A stretch of DNA of 64,000 nucleotides from positions 124,001 to 188,000 of the forward strand of contig NZ_JAAIKB010000007.1 of NCBI RefSeq assembly GCF_011040385.1, given 5' to 3'. Positions 7,496-15,760 of the stretch are shown piece by piece; position 1 is the stretch's first letter, and each line of letters begins with the position of its first letter. The notes under the pieces are model-generated. The model saw only the letters and a list, made by a program, of their open reading frames with translations, was not told the origin of the DNA and ran no database searches. The position numbers and the translations under genes were made by a program. The stretch is from Falsiroseomonas algicola (GTDB lineage Bacteria; Pseudomonadota; Alphaproteobacteria; Acetobacterales; Acetobacteraceae).

Positions 7496-8383
7496 TCAGG
7501 CGTCCGGCGCCACCTTGTGGGCGGCCATCGTCTCCAGCGCCTTCACCAGCCCCGAATGGTCCCAGGCCGCGCCGCCCAGCGCCGCGCAGGCGGCCATGAG
7601 CTGGGCGGTGGAGGCGGTGTTGGGCAGCGCCACGCCGAGCTCCTTGCCGGCGGACAGCGCCAGCGCCAGGTCCTTCTGGTGCAGCTCGATCCGGAAGCCC
7701 GGGTTGAAGGTGCGCTTGATCATCCGCTCCCCGTGCAGTTCCAGGATGCGGGAGGTCGCGAGGCCGCCCATCAGCGCCTGGCGCACCTTGGCCGGGTCGG
7801 CGCCGGCCTTGGAGGCGAAGACGAGGGCCTCGCCCACCGCCTCGATCGTCAGCGCCACGATGATCTGGTTGGCGACCTTGCAGGTCTGGCCGGCGCCGTT
7901 CTCCGTGCCGACCAGGGTGATGTTCTTGCCCATCTTCTCGAAGACCGGGAGCGCGCGGTCGAAGGATGATTGGGCGCCGCCGACCATGATGGTCAGCGCG
8001 GCGTTCTTCGCGCCGACCTCGCCGCCGGAGACGGGGGCATCGAGGTATTCGCCGCCCAGCGCCTTGATCTTCTCGGCAAAGACCTTGGTTGCCGTCGGGC
8101 TGATCGAAGACATGTCGATGACCAGCGTGCCGGGCTTGAGGCCGGCGGCGACGCCATCCGCGCCGAACAGCACGGCTTCGACATCGGGGGTGTCGGGGAC
8201 CATCGTGATGACGATCTCGGCGCCCGCCGCGACGGCGGCGGCGGTCGGCGCCACCGCGAAATTGGCGCGGTCCTCGGCGGTGAGCGACTTCCGCTCCACC
8301 ACCGTGACGTCATGGCCCGCGGCCTTGAGGTGGCCGGCCATGGGGCGGCCCATGATGCCGAGTCCGAGGAATCCGATGTTCAT
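7496..8383 (-). CDS. glxR: 2-hydroxy-3-oxopropionate reductase / 3-hydroxyisobutyrate dehydrogenase family
   Basis: A 295-residue beta-hydroxyacid dehydrogenase. The NAD(P) site GLGIMGRPMA is at residues 7-16, the substrate motif DAPVSGG at 115-121, and the catalytic lysine is Lys169 in CKVANQ. The family reduces tartronate semialdehyde to glycerate or oxidises 3-hydroxyisobutyrate. The hydroxypyruvate isomerase gene upstream in the same operon favours the glyoxylate/tartronate semialdehyde role. GGAGAG precedes the ATG, which overlaps the stop of the nicotinamidase-like gene by 4 bases (ATGA). Confidence 0.88.
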   Translation of the reverse strand: MNIGFLGLGIMGRPMAGHLKAAGHDVTVVERKSLTAEDRANFAVAPTAAAVAAGAEIVITMVPDTPDVEAVLFGADGVAAGLKPGTLVIDMSSISPTATKVFAEKIKALGGEYLDAPVSGGEVGAKNAALTIMVGGAQSSFDRALPVFEKMGKNITLVGTENGAGQTCKVANQIIVALTIEAVGEALVFASKAGADPAKVRQALMGGLATSRILELHGERMIKRTFNPGFRIELHQKDLALALSAGKELGVALPNTASTAQLMAACAALGGAAWDHSGLVKALETMAAHKVAPDA

Positions 8384-9036
8384 GCGTTCTCTCCGTGAAG
8401 CGTGTCGGCGGTGGTGAAGCGGATGCCCTGCGCTTCCAGCCGGGCGCGGCTGGCATCGAGCGCGGCGGCATCGCCAAGGCGGGAACAGGCATCCTCGACC
8501 ACCCAGGTCTCGAAGCCCGCGGCGGCGGCGTCCTCCGCCGTCCAGTCCACGCAATAGGGGCGGGTGATGCCCGTGATGAAGAGGCGCCGGACACCGACGG
8601 CGCGCAGCCATTCCGCGAGGCCGGTGCCGGTGCTGCGGTCGTTCTCCCGGAAGCCGGAATAGCTGTCGATTTCGCGGCGAAACCCCTTGCGGAGGATCAT
8701 CACGACCTTGGCCTGGTCGAGATCGGGGTGGATGGCGGCGCCGGGCGTGGCGCGCACGCCATGATCCGGCCAGAGGACCTGGGTGCCGTAGGGCAGTTCG
8801 ACGGTGTCCAGCGGCGCCTTGCCGGGATGCTGGCTGGCGAAGGACAGGTGCCGGGGATGGTGCCAGTCCTGCGTCACCACGGCGCGGGCGATGGGGCCGG
8901 CAAGGACGCGGTTGATCACGGGGATCACCGCCTCCGCCCCCGGCACCGGGAGTTCGTCGGGACACAGCGCCATGAAGGTGGGCTGCGGGTCCACGACCAG
9001 CAGCAGATCCGCCTCCGGGTGCAGGGTGAAGGGCAC
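8380..9036 (-). CDS. Nicotinamidase-like cysteine hydrolase (isochorismatase fold)
   Basis: 218 residues of the PncA/isochorismatase fold. The catalytic triad is visible: Asp16 (VVDPQPTF), Lys117 (LRKGF) and Cys162 (TRPYCVDW). Metal ligands of nicotinamidases are suggested by Asp57 and His59 (DWHH) and His92 (PDHG). KGFRREIDSYSGFREND resembles the nicotinamidase substrate loop, so NAD salvage (nicotinamide to nicotinate) is the best guess. It is sandwiched between hyi and glxR, with 2 bases to hyi and overlapping glxR, so a different amide linked to glyoxylate metabolism cannot be excluded. Confidence 0.83.
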   Translation of the reverse strand: MPFTLHPEADLLLVVDPQPTFMALCPDELPVPGAEAVIPVINRVLAGPIARAVVTQDWHHPRHLSFASQHPGKAPLDTVELPYGTQVLWPDHGVRATPGAAIHPDLDQAKVVMILRKGFRREIDSYSGFRENDRSTGTGLAEWLRAVGVRRLFITGITRPYCVDWTAEDAAAAGFETWVVEDACSRLGDAAALDASRARLEAQGIRFTTADTLHGENA

Positions 9037-9038
9037 GA

Positions 9039-9818
9039 TCAGCCCTTGTAGGGGGCGAACCAGCCGAGGCCGGCCACCGTCTCCGCCGCCGGCTTGTATT
9101 CGCAGCCGATCCAGCCGCGGAAGCCGAGCTCGTCGATCTTCCTGAAGACGAAGGGCCAGTTGACCTCGCCCGTGCCGGGTTCGTTGCGGCCGGGATTGTC
9201 GGCGACCTGCATGTGCGCGGTGATCGGCAGGTACTTCTCGATCCGCTTCACCAGGTCACCCTCCGTGATCTGGCAATGGTAGAGGTCGAATTGCAGGCCG
9301 ACCTTGTCGGCGCCCACGGCCTCGATCACCGCGGCGCCCTGGGCCAGGGTGTTGAGGAAGAAGCCCGGGATGTCGCGGTGGTTGATCGGCTCGATCACCG
9401 GCTTCACGCCAGCGGGGTTCGCCTGCTCCGCCGCCCAGGCGAGGTTGGCGGCCAGCGTGCCGGTCATGCTGTCATGCGCGACGCCGGCCGGGGCCAGGCC
9501 GGACATGACATGGATGCGGGGGCAGGAGAGGGCGGCGGCGTAGTCGAGCGCCCGCTTGAAACCCTCCCGGAACTCGGCCTGGCGGCCCGGCAGCGCCGCC
9601 TGGCCGCGCTCGCCCTTCGTCCAGTCGCCGGGCGGCGCGTTGAACAGCACCTGCTGCAGGCCGTTGTCGCGCAGGCGGCCGGCGATGTCGCTGGCCGCGA
9701 AGTCATAGGGGAAGAGGAACTCCACCGCCTTGAAGCCTGCCTTGGCCGCGGCCTCGAACCGGTCGAGGAAGGGCACCTCGTTGAACATCATCGAGAGGTT
9801 GGCGGCGAAGCGCGGCAT
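9039..9818 (-). CDS. hyi: Hydroxypyruvate isomerase
   Basis: 259 residues of the xylose-isomerase-like TIM-barrel family. MPRFAANLSMMFNEVPFLDR at the start and EPINHRDIPGFFLN and QFDLYHCQITEGDL inside are typical of Hyi, which interconverts hydroxypyruvate and tartronate semialdehyde. The metal-binding acids are probably the Glu of EPIN, the Asp of QFDLYH, the His in DLYH and the terminal Glu of IGCEYKP. It is the first gene of a three-gene operon (hyi, nicotinamidase-like, glxR); with GlxR it can channel hydroxypyruvate to glycerate. Confidence 0.92.
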   Translation of the reverse strand: MPRFAANLSMMFNEVPFLDRFEAAAKAGFKAVEFLFPYDFAASDIAGRLRDNGLQQVLFNAPPGDWTKGERGQAALPGRQAEFREGFKRALDYAAALSCPRIHVMSGLAPAGVAHDSMTGTLAANLAWAAEQANPAGVKPVIEPINHRDIPGFFLNTLAQGAAVIEAVGADKVGLQFDLYHCQITEGDLVKRIEKYLPITAHMQVADNPGRNEPGTGEVNWPFVFRKIDELGFRGWIGCEYKPAAETVAGLGWFAPYKG

Positions 9819-9967
9819 GGTCTGTCTCCTGTCCCTGGCCCGTGATTCCTTGGGGGCGTGATGCCCCCTGTGGCGCGGGCGGGCAAGCCCGGCGAGGGGC
9901 GGCGGGGTTGCTGCTGCGCCGGGCGCGGCGTTCCGCTATGCCTCTGATGTCCCGCCTCGGAGTGACC

Positions 9968-11041
9968 ATGGACCAGGATGCCATTCGACCCGCCAGGCTG
10001 CTCGGGCTCTTCGCGCTGGGGCTGCTCGGGATGGGCTGCTTCCTGGTGCTGCGGCCCTTCATCTCCGCGCTGCTCTGGGCGGTGATCCTGGCCTTCACCA
10101 CCTGGCCCGCCTTCCGGCTGCTGCGGGAACGCACGGGGCTGTCCCCCGGCACGGCCGCGGTGGTGATGGTGACGCTGGAATTCATCCTGATCGGCCTGCC
10201 GCTGGTCTTCGCCACGCCGACCAGCCGGGAGGAGATCGAGGGCCTGCGCGGCAGCGTGGAGCGGCTGCTGCTGGAGGGGCTGCCCAATCTGGTGGTGTGG
10301 CTCGGCACGCTGCCCTATGTGGGTCCGACGCTCGGCGGCTACCTGGAGGGCTGGGATTCGACCTTCGCCGGGTTGTTCGATGCGGTGCGCCCCTTCGCCG
10401 GCACCATCGCGACCAACGCCCTGTCGCTGCTGCTGGCGGTGCTGTCGGGTCTGGCGGAGCTGCTGCTCGCGATCTTCCTCGCCTTCTTCTTCTACCGGGA
10501 CGGGCCCGCCATGGCGGCGCAGGCGGAGCGCGTGATGGAGAAGCTGGCAGGCCCGAAGACCAGGCGGCTGATCCAGCTGACCGGGGATGTGACCCGCGGC
10601 GTGGTCTATGGGCTGCTCGGCACGGCGGTGGTGCAGGGGGCGATGACGACCTTCGGGCTCTGGCTGGCTGGCGTGCCGCAGCCGGTGCTGCTGGGCGTGG
10701 TGGCGGGGGTGATCTCCATCCTGCCGATCGGGGCGCCGGTGGTCTGGATTCCGGCCACCATCTGGCTCTTCACCCAGGGGCAGACGGGGTGGGGCATCTT
10801 CATGCTGGTCTATGGGGCGGGGGGCATCTCCTCCGTGGACAACTTCATCCGGCCCTGGATGATCAGCCGCGGCGCCGACCTGCCGCTGCTGCTGACGCTG
10901 CTGGGCGCCATCGGGGGCGTCTTCGCCTTCGGCATCCTCGGCCTGTTCCTGGGGCCTGTTCTGCTCGCGGTGGGCTACACGCTGCTGAAGGATTGGGCGA
11001 AGGACGGCGCCGCGGCCAGCCCGCCGGGCCGGGCGACCTGA
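9968..11041 (+). CDS. AI-2E family transporter-like membrane protein
   Basis: 357 residues from ATG 9968 (GGAG in CGGAGTGACC just upstream), preferred over the in-frame ATGs at 9842 and 9947. About seven hydrophobic segments: two near the N-terminus, a soluble loop (~75-150), then a paired group ending in LGIFG-like FGILGLFLGPVLLAVGYTLL. This is the layout of the AI-2E exporter/PerM family. Family members have been linked to autoinducer-2 export, Na+/H+ exchange or sporulation, so the substrate here is unknown. It stands alone, divergent from hyi. Confidence 0.85.
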   Translation: MDQDAIRPARLLGLFALGLLGMGCFLVLRPFISALLWAVILAFTTWPAFRLLRERTGLSPGTAAVVMVTLEFILIGLPLVFATPTSREEIEGLRGSVERLLLEGLPNLVVWLGTLPYVGPTLGGYLEGWDSTFAGLFDAVRPFAGTIATNALSLLLAVLSGLAELLLAIFLAFFFYRDGPAMAAQAERVMEKLAGPKTRRLIQLTGDVTRGVVYGLLGTAVVQGAMTTFGLWLAGVPQPVLLGVVAGVISILPIGAPVVWIPATIWLFTQGQTGWGIFMLVYGAGGISSVDNFIRPWMISRGADLPLLLTLLGAIGGVFAFGILGLFLGPVLLAVGYTLLKDWAKDGAAASPPGRAT

Positions 11042-11134
11042 ACATCGGGCTTCCCCCTGCCATCGCGGCGGGATAATGACCGAACTGTCACAGACGCGGA
11101 CGGTGATCCGCGATGCGAACGGGGGAGTTTCCGG

Positions 11135-12748
11135 GTGATGAGACGGACGTTGTTGGCGGCGGCCGCCCTGCTGGGTGCCGGGCTGGGCCTCGGCCTGGGG
11201 GCCGGGGAGGCGGAGGCGCAGCAGAACCGGACGGTGCGCTGGTCGGCTGCCGGGGATGCGAACACGCTCGACCCGCACAGCCAGAACATCGGCACGGTCG
11301 CGATGATCCTGCAGCAGATGTACGACACGCTGATCACGCGCAACGCCGACCTCTCGCTCCGCCCCGGCCTGGCGACGGAGTGGCGGACGGTGGAGCCGAC
11401 GCGCTGGCGCTTCACCCTCCGCCAGGGTGTCCGCTTCCATGAAGGCGAATCCTTCACGGCCGACGACGTGGTGTTCAGCATCAACCGCGCCCTCGCACCC
11501 ACCTCCAACTTCGGCATCTTCGTCGATACGGTGGAGCGGGCGGAGAAGGTGGACGACCACACGGTCGACATCGTCCTCAAGATCGCCGACCCGATCCTGC
11601 CGAACAAGCTGGCGTCGGTGTACATGGTCTCGCGCTCCTGGCACGAGAAGCACAACGCCGTCCGGCCGCAGAACACGCGGGCGCGGGAAGAAATGTATAC
11701 CGTCCGCAACGCGAACGGGACCGGCGCCTTCCGCCTGGTATCGCGCGAGGGCGATGTACGCACGGTGATGCGCCGGAACGAGGATTGGTATGGCTGGCGG
11801 GAGCCGGACAACACCAACGCCAACATCCAGGAACTGGTCTTCCGGCCCATCGCCTCCGACGCCACGCGCATCGCGGGGCTGCTCTCGGGCGAGGTGGATT
11901 TCGTGCTCGATCCTCCGCTGCAGGATCTGGCGCGGCTGCGCAACGCGCCGAACATCCGCGTGGTGGAGGGGCCGGAGATCCGGACCATCTTCATCGCGAT
12001 GGACACCTATCGCGATGAGCTTCTCTACAGCGATGTCCGCGGCCGCAACCCGATGAAGGACCTGCGCGTCCGTCAGGCGCTGTATCACGCGATCGACATC
12101 CAGGCGATCAACCGCACCACCATGCGCGGCTTCAGCGTGCCGACCGGCACCTTCTTCCCGCCGCAGGTGAATGGCTACACGGCGGCCGAGGATGTGCGCC
12201 TGCCCTTCGACCCCGCCCGTGCCCGCGCGCTGCTGGCGGAGGCCGGGTATCCGCAGGGCTTCGGCATCACGCTGGACTGCCCGAACAACCGCTACATCAA
12301 TGACGAGCAGATCTGCCAGGCGATCGCGGCGATGTGGGCGCGCGTCGGCGTCCGCACCAGCGTCCGCGCGCAGCCGCTGGCGCCCTTCTTCGCGCAGATC
12401 CAGCGCGACGATGTCAGCGTCTACCTGCTGGGCTGGGGCGTGCCGGCGCTGGATGCGCTCTATTCCTTCCAGTCGCTGGTCGCGACCCGGAACGGTGCGC
12501 AGGGCGACGGCATCTGGAACTATGGCCGCTATTCCAACCCGCGGATGGATGCGCTGATCCAGCGCATGAAGACCGAGACCGGGGAGAGCCGCACCGCCGC
12601 GATCCATGAGGCGCTGCGCATCTACCGGGAGGACGTGCCCCATATCCCGCTGCACCACCAGATGATCCCCTGGGCGATGCGCAGCAACGTCCACGTCCCG
12701 CACGCCGCGAACAACCAGCCCTTCTTCCGTTTCGCGCGCGTCGATTGA
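11135..12748 (+). CDS. ABC transporter periplasmic peptide-binding protein (family 5)
   Basis: 537 residues, of which the first ~27 (MMRRTLLAAAALLGAGLGLG, then GAGEAEAQ) are a signal peptide. WSAAGDANTLDPHSQNIG, LITRNADLSLRPGLATEW and TLRQGVRFHEGE are the usual opening of DppA/OppA-type receptors, and GTGAFRLVSR is the conserved central segment. The start may be GTG 11135 or ATG 11138; GGGGGAG lies 7-10 bases upstream. It heads a five-gene operon (receptor, two permeases, two ATPases). A strong stem-loop follows the stop and may help keep receptor mRNA in excess over permease mRNA. The ligand is unknown; peptides are likely. Confidence 0.92.
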   Translation: MMRRTLLAAAALLGAGLGLGLGAGEAEAQQNRTVRWSAAGDANTLDPHSQNIGTVAMILQQMYDTLITRNADLSLRPGLATEWRTVEPTRWRFTLRQGVRFHEGESFTADDVVFSINRALAPTSNFGIFVDTVERAEKVDDHTVDIVLKIADPILPNKLASVYMVSRSWHEKHNAVRPQNTRAREEMYTVRNANGTGAFRLVSREGDVRTVMRRNEDWYGWREPDNTNANIQELVFRPIASDATRIAGLLSGEVDFVLDPPLQDLARLRNAPNIRVVEGPEIRTIFIAMDTYRDELLYSDVRGRNPMKDLRVRQALYHAIDIQAINRTTMRGFSVPTGTFFPPQVNGYTAAEDVRLPFDPARARALLAEAGYPQGFGITLDCPNNRYINDEQICQAIAAMWARVGVRTSVRAQPLAPFFAQIQRDDVSVYLLGWGVPALDALYSFQSLVATRNGAQGDGIWNYGRYSNPRMDALIQRMKTETGESRTAAIHEALRIYREDVPHIPLHHQMIPWAMRSNVHVPHAANNQPFFRFARVD

Positions 12749-12794
12749 CCCTGGCCGGGGCGCGTGCAAAGGCGCGCGCCCTGATTGCCTGAAG

Positions 12795-12820
12795 CGGGGC
12801 GTGCCCGAGGGCGCGCCCCG
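12795..12820 (+). promoter_or_regulatory. Stem-loop between receptor and permease genes
   Basis: CGGGGCGTGCCC and GGGCGCGCCCCG pair over 12 positions (one G-U) around GA, 46 bases after the receptor stop and 25 bases before the permease start. There is no T run. Such hairpins after binding-protein genes commonly protect the upstream mRNA or cause partial termination. That role here is inferred from position. Confidence 0.45.
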
Positions 12821-12845
12821 GTTGCCTTGAAGGAACCCTCCGCCC

Positions 12846-13829
12846 TTGTTCGCCTTCATCGTCAGCCGCGTGCTGCAGGCGCTACCCGTCATGCTGACGG
12901 TGGCGCTGCTGTCCTTCGCGATGTTCGCCTATGTCGGCGACCCCGTCGCCATCATGCTCGGCCAGGACTACACGGAAGCGCAGCGCACGCAGCTGATTTC
13001 CGACCTGGGCCTGGACCAGCCCTTCTTCGTGCAGTTCTTCAAATTCGTCGTGAACGCAGCGCAGGGCGAATTCGGCCTGTCATACCGCCTGTCGCGCCCG
13101 GTGGCCGACCTGATCGCGGAACGCGCGCCGGCGACGCTGGAGCTGGCGCTTTGCGCCGCCGCGCTGGCGCTGGCGATCGGGGTGCCGATGGGGGTCTATA
13201 CGGGCCTCTATCGCAATTCCTGGCTCAGCCGCTTCTTCCTGACCTTCAGCCTGATCGGCGTGTCCCTGCCGACCTTCCTGATCGGCATCCTGCTGATCCT
13301 GACCTTCAGCGTGTGGCTGGGCTGGCTGCCGAGCTTCGGCCGGGGCGACACGATCCGCTGGGGCTGGTGGAGCACGGGGCTGGCGACCTGGTCGGGCCTG
13401 AAGGCGCTGATCCTGCCGGCCATCACGCTCGGCCTGTTCCAGCTGACGCTGATCATGCGCCTGGTGCGGGCGGAGATGCTGGAAGTGCTGCGCACGGACT
13501 ACATCAAGTTCGCCCGCGCGCGGGGGCTGACCAACCGCGCCGTCCATTTCGGCCATGCGCTGAAGAACACGCTGGTGCCGGTGATCACCATCACCGGCCT
13601 GCAGCTTGGCGCCATCATCGCCTTCGCCATCGTGACGGAGACGGTGTTCCAGTGGCCCGGCATGGGGCTGCTGTTCATCCAGAGCGTCGGCGCCGCCGAC
13701 ATTCCCGTGATGTCCGCCTACCTGCTGCTGATCGCGCTGATGTTCGTCACCATCAACCTGATCGTCGACCTGCTCTACTACGCCGTGGACCCGCGCCTGC
13801 GCATCGGCGGCGGCAAGGGGGGGCACTGA
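12846..13829 (+). CDS. ABC transporter permease, DppB type
   Basis: 327 residues, about six membrane segments. The N-terminus MFAFIVSRVLQALPVMLTVA and the EAA-loop region RAEMLEVLRTDYIKFARARG, then LTNRAVHFGHALKN, are typical of DppB/OppB. The start appears to be TTG 12846 with AGGA 11 bases upstream, since no ATG or GTG gives the standard N-terminus. It forms the inner-membrane pore with the next gene product. Confidence 0.92.
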   Translation: MFAFIVSRVLQALPVMLTVALLSFAMFAYVGDPVAIMLGQDYTEAQRTQLISDLGLDQPFFVQFFKFVVNAAQGEFGLSYRLSRPVADLIAERAPATLELALCAAALALAIGVPMGVYTGLYRNSWLSRFFLTFSLIGVSLPTFLIGILLILTFSVWLGWLPSFGRGDTIRWGWWSTGLATWSGLKALILPAITLGLFQLTLIMRLVRAEMLEVLRTDYIKFARARGLTNRAVHFGHALKNTLVPVITITGLQLGAIIAFAIVTETVFQWPGMGLLFIQSVGAADIPVMSAYLLLIALMFVTINLIVDLLYYAVDPRLRIGGGKGGH

Positions 13830-13832
13830 ACC

Positions 13833-14756
13833 ATGGCCCGGACGCAAGGCGCCATGGCGCGCTTCCTCGACAGCGACATCTGGTATTCCTTCACCCGGTC
13901 GCCCATCACGGTGGCCTCCGCCATCGTGGCCTTCATCTGCATCGGCGGCGCGGTGCTGGCGCCCTGGATCGCGCCGCACAACCCCTTCGACCTGGCCTCC
14001 CTCCAGCTGATGGATGCCTTCAAGCCGCCGGCCTGGACGGAGGAAGGCGACCCTACCTACTGGCTCGGCACGGATGACCAGGGGCGGGACGTGCTCTCCG
14101 CCATCATGTATGGCGCGCGCGTCTCGCTGCTGGTCGGCTTCTGCGCGGTGCTGCTCTCCGTCTCCGTCGGCATCACGGTCGGTCTTGCGGCCGGCTATAT
14201 CGGCGGCACGACGGATGCGGTGCTGATGCGCATCGCCGATATCAAGCTGACCTTCCCGACCATCCTCGTCGCGCTGCTGATCGATGGTGTGGTGCGCGCG
14301 GCCCTGCCGCGGGAGGTGCATGACCAGATCGCGCTCTATGTCGTGATCTTCGCCATCGGCATCTCCAACTGGCCGTCCTTCGCCCGCACCGTCCGCGGAT
14401 CGACGCTGGTGGAGCGCAACAAGGAATACGTCCAGGCGGCGCGCGTCATCGGCCTGTCGCGGTCGCGCATCATGATCACGCATGTGCTGCCGAATGTGCT
14501 CGGCCCCGTGCTGGTCATCGCGACGCTGAACCTCGGCTTCGCGGTGCTGGCGGAGGCGACGCTATCCTTCCTCGGCGTCGGCGTGCCGCCGACCCAGCCC
14601 TCCCTCGGCACGCTCATCAGGATCGGCAACGACTTCCTGTTCAGCGGCGAGTGGTGGATCACCATCTTCCCGGGCATTGCGCTGATCGTGCTGGTGCTGT
14701 CCGTCAACCTGCTGGGCGACTGGTTGCGCGACGCCCTGAACCCGAAGCTCCGCTGA
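13833..14756 (+). CDS. ABC transporter permease, DppC type
   Basis: 307 residues. An N-terminal OppC-type membrane segment (FTRSPITVASAIVAFICIGG) is followed by LGTDDQGRDVLSAIMYGARV and the EAA loop STLVERNKEYVQAARVIGLS, then LGVGVPPTQPSLGTLI. All are standard DppC features. It starts 4 bases after the DppB-type permease, and its TGA overlaps the ATG of the first ATPase (TGATG), indicating coupled translation. Confidence 0.93.
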   Translation: MARTQGAMARFLDSDIWYSFTRSPITVASAIVAFICIGGAVLAPWIAPHNPFDLASLQLMDAFKPPAWTEEGDPTYWLGTDDQGRDVLSAIMYGARVSLLVGFCAVLLSVSVGITVGLAAGYIGGTTDAVLMRIADIKLTFPTILVALLIDGVVRAALPREVHDQIALYVVIFAIGISNWPSFARTVRGSTLVERNKEYVQAARVIGLSRSRIMITHVLPNVLGPVLVIATLNLGFAVLAEATLSFLGVGVPPTQPSLGTLIRIGNDFLFSGEWWITIFPGIALIVLVLSVNLLGDWLRDALNPKLR

Positions 14757-15760
14757 TGTCCGATATCAAGCCCATCCTCGAGGTCCGCAATTTGCGGGTC
14801 GAGTTCCCGACGCGGCGCGGCCTGCTGGTCGCGCTCGACGACGTGTCCTTCAGCATTGCGCCGGGCGAGGTGCTCGGCGTGGTCGGTGAATCCGGCGCCG
14901 GCAAGTCCATGACCGGGGCCGCCATCATCGGGTTGCTTGAACCACCAGGCCGCATCGCGGGCGGCCAGATCCTGCTGGAAGGCCGCCGCATCGACAACCT
15001 TCCCTACCAGGACCTGCGCCGCATCCGCGGGCGGGAGATCGGCGCGATCTTCCAGGACCCGCTGACGACGCTGAACCCGCTCTACACCGTCGGCGCGCAG
15101 CTGATCGAGACGATGGTCACGCACCTGCCGCTCAACCCGGCGCAGGCGCGGGCCAAGGCGATCGAGTGGCTGGAGCTCGTCGGCATCCCTGCCGCCGCGC
15201 AGCGCATCGACAGCTACCCGCATGAATTCTCGGGCGGCATGCGCCAGCGCGTGGTGATCGCGCTCGCCCTCTGCGCGGAGCCGAAGCTGATCGTGGCGGA
15301 TGAGCCGACGACGGCGCTCGACGTCTCCATCCAGGCGCAGGTCATCGCGCTGCTGAAGCGCCTGGCGCGGGAGAAGGGGACGGCAATGATGCTCGTCACC
15401 CACGACATGGGCGTGATCGCGGAGACGGCGGACCGCGTGGCCGTCATGTATGCCGGCCGCATCGTGGAGATCGGCGCGGTGCGCAACGTGGTGAAGCACG
15501 CGGCGCACCCCTATTCCTCAGGCCTCATGGGATCCATCCCGCCGGTCAGCCGCAGGCTGGATCGGATGCAGCAGATCGATGGCGCCATGCCGCGGCTCTC
15601 CGCCATCCCGAAAGGCTGCCCCTACAACCCCCGCTGCCCGAAGGTATTCGATCGCTGCATGGTGGAACGGCCTGAACTGATGCCGGCGGAAGGCAACCTG
15701 GCCGCGTGCTGGCTGTATGCCGATGGCGCGCCTGCGGCGGAGGCAAAGCATCATGGCTGA
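14756..15760 (+). CDS. ABC transporter ATP-binding protein, DppD type
   Basis: 334 residues. Walker A is GESGAGKS, the Q-loop is IFQDPLTTLNPLYTVG, the signature FSGGMRQRVVIALAL, Walker B LIVADEPTTALDV and the switch VTHDMG. The C-terminal oligopeptide-transporter extension has the cysteine cluster GCPYNPRCPKVFDRC that is seen in DppD/OppD and binds an iron-sulfur cluster in studied relatives. ATG 14756 overlaps the previous stop. It pairs with the DppF-type ATPase downstream, whose start overlaps this gene by 8 bases. Confidence 0.93.
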   Translation: MSDIKPILEVRNLRVEFPTRRGLLVALDDVSFSIAPGEVLGVVGESGAGKSMTGAAIIGLLEPPGRIAGGQILLEGRRIDNLPYQDLRRIRGREIGAIFQDPLTTLNPLYTVGAQLIETMVTHLPLNPAQARAKAIEWLELVGIPAAAQRIDSYPHEFSGGMRQRVVIALALCAEPKLIVADEPTTALDVSIQAQVIALLKRLAREKGTAMMLVTHDMGVIAETADRVAVMYAGRIVEIGAVRNVVKHAAHPYSSGLMGSIPPVSRRLDRMQQIDGAMPRLSAIPKGCPYNPRCPKVFDRCMVERPELMPAEGNLAACWLYADGAPAAEAKHHG

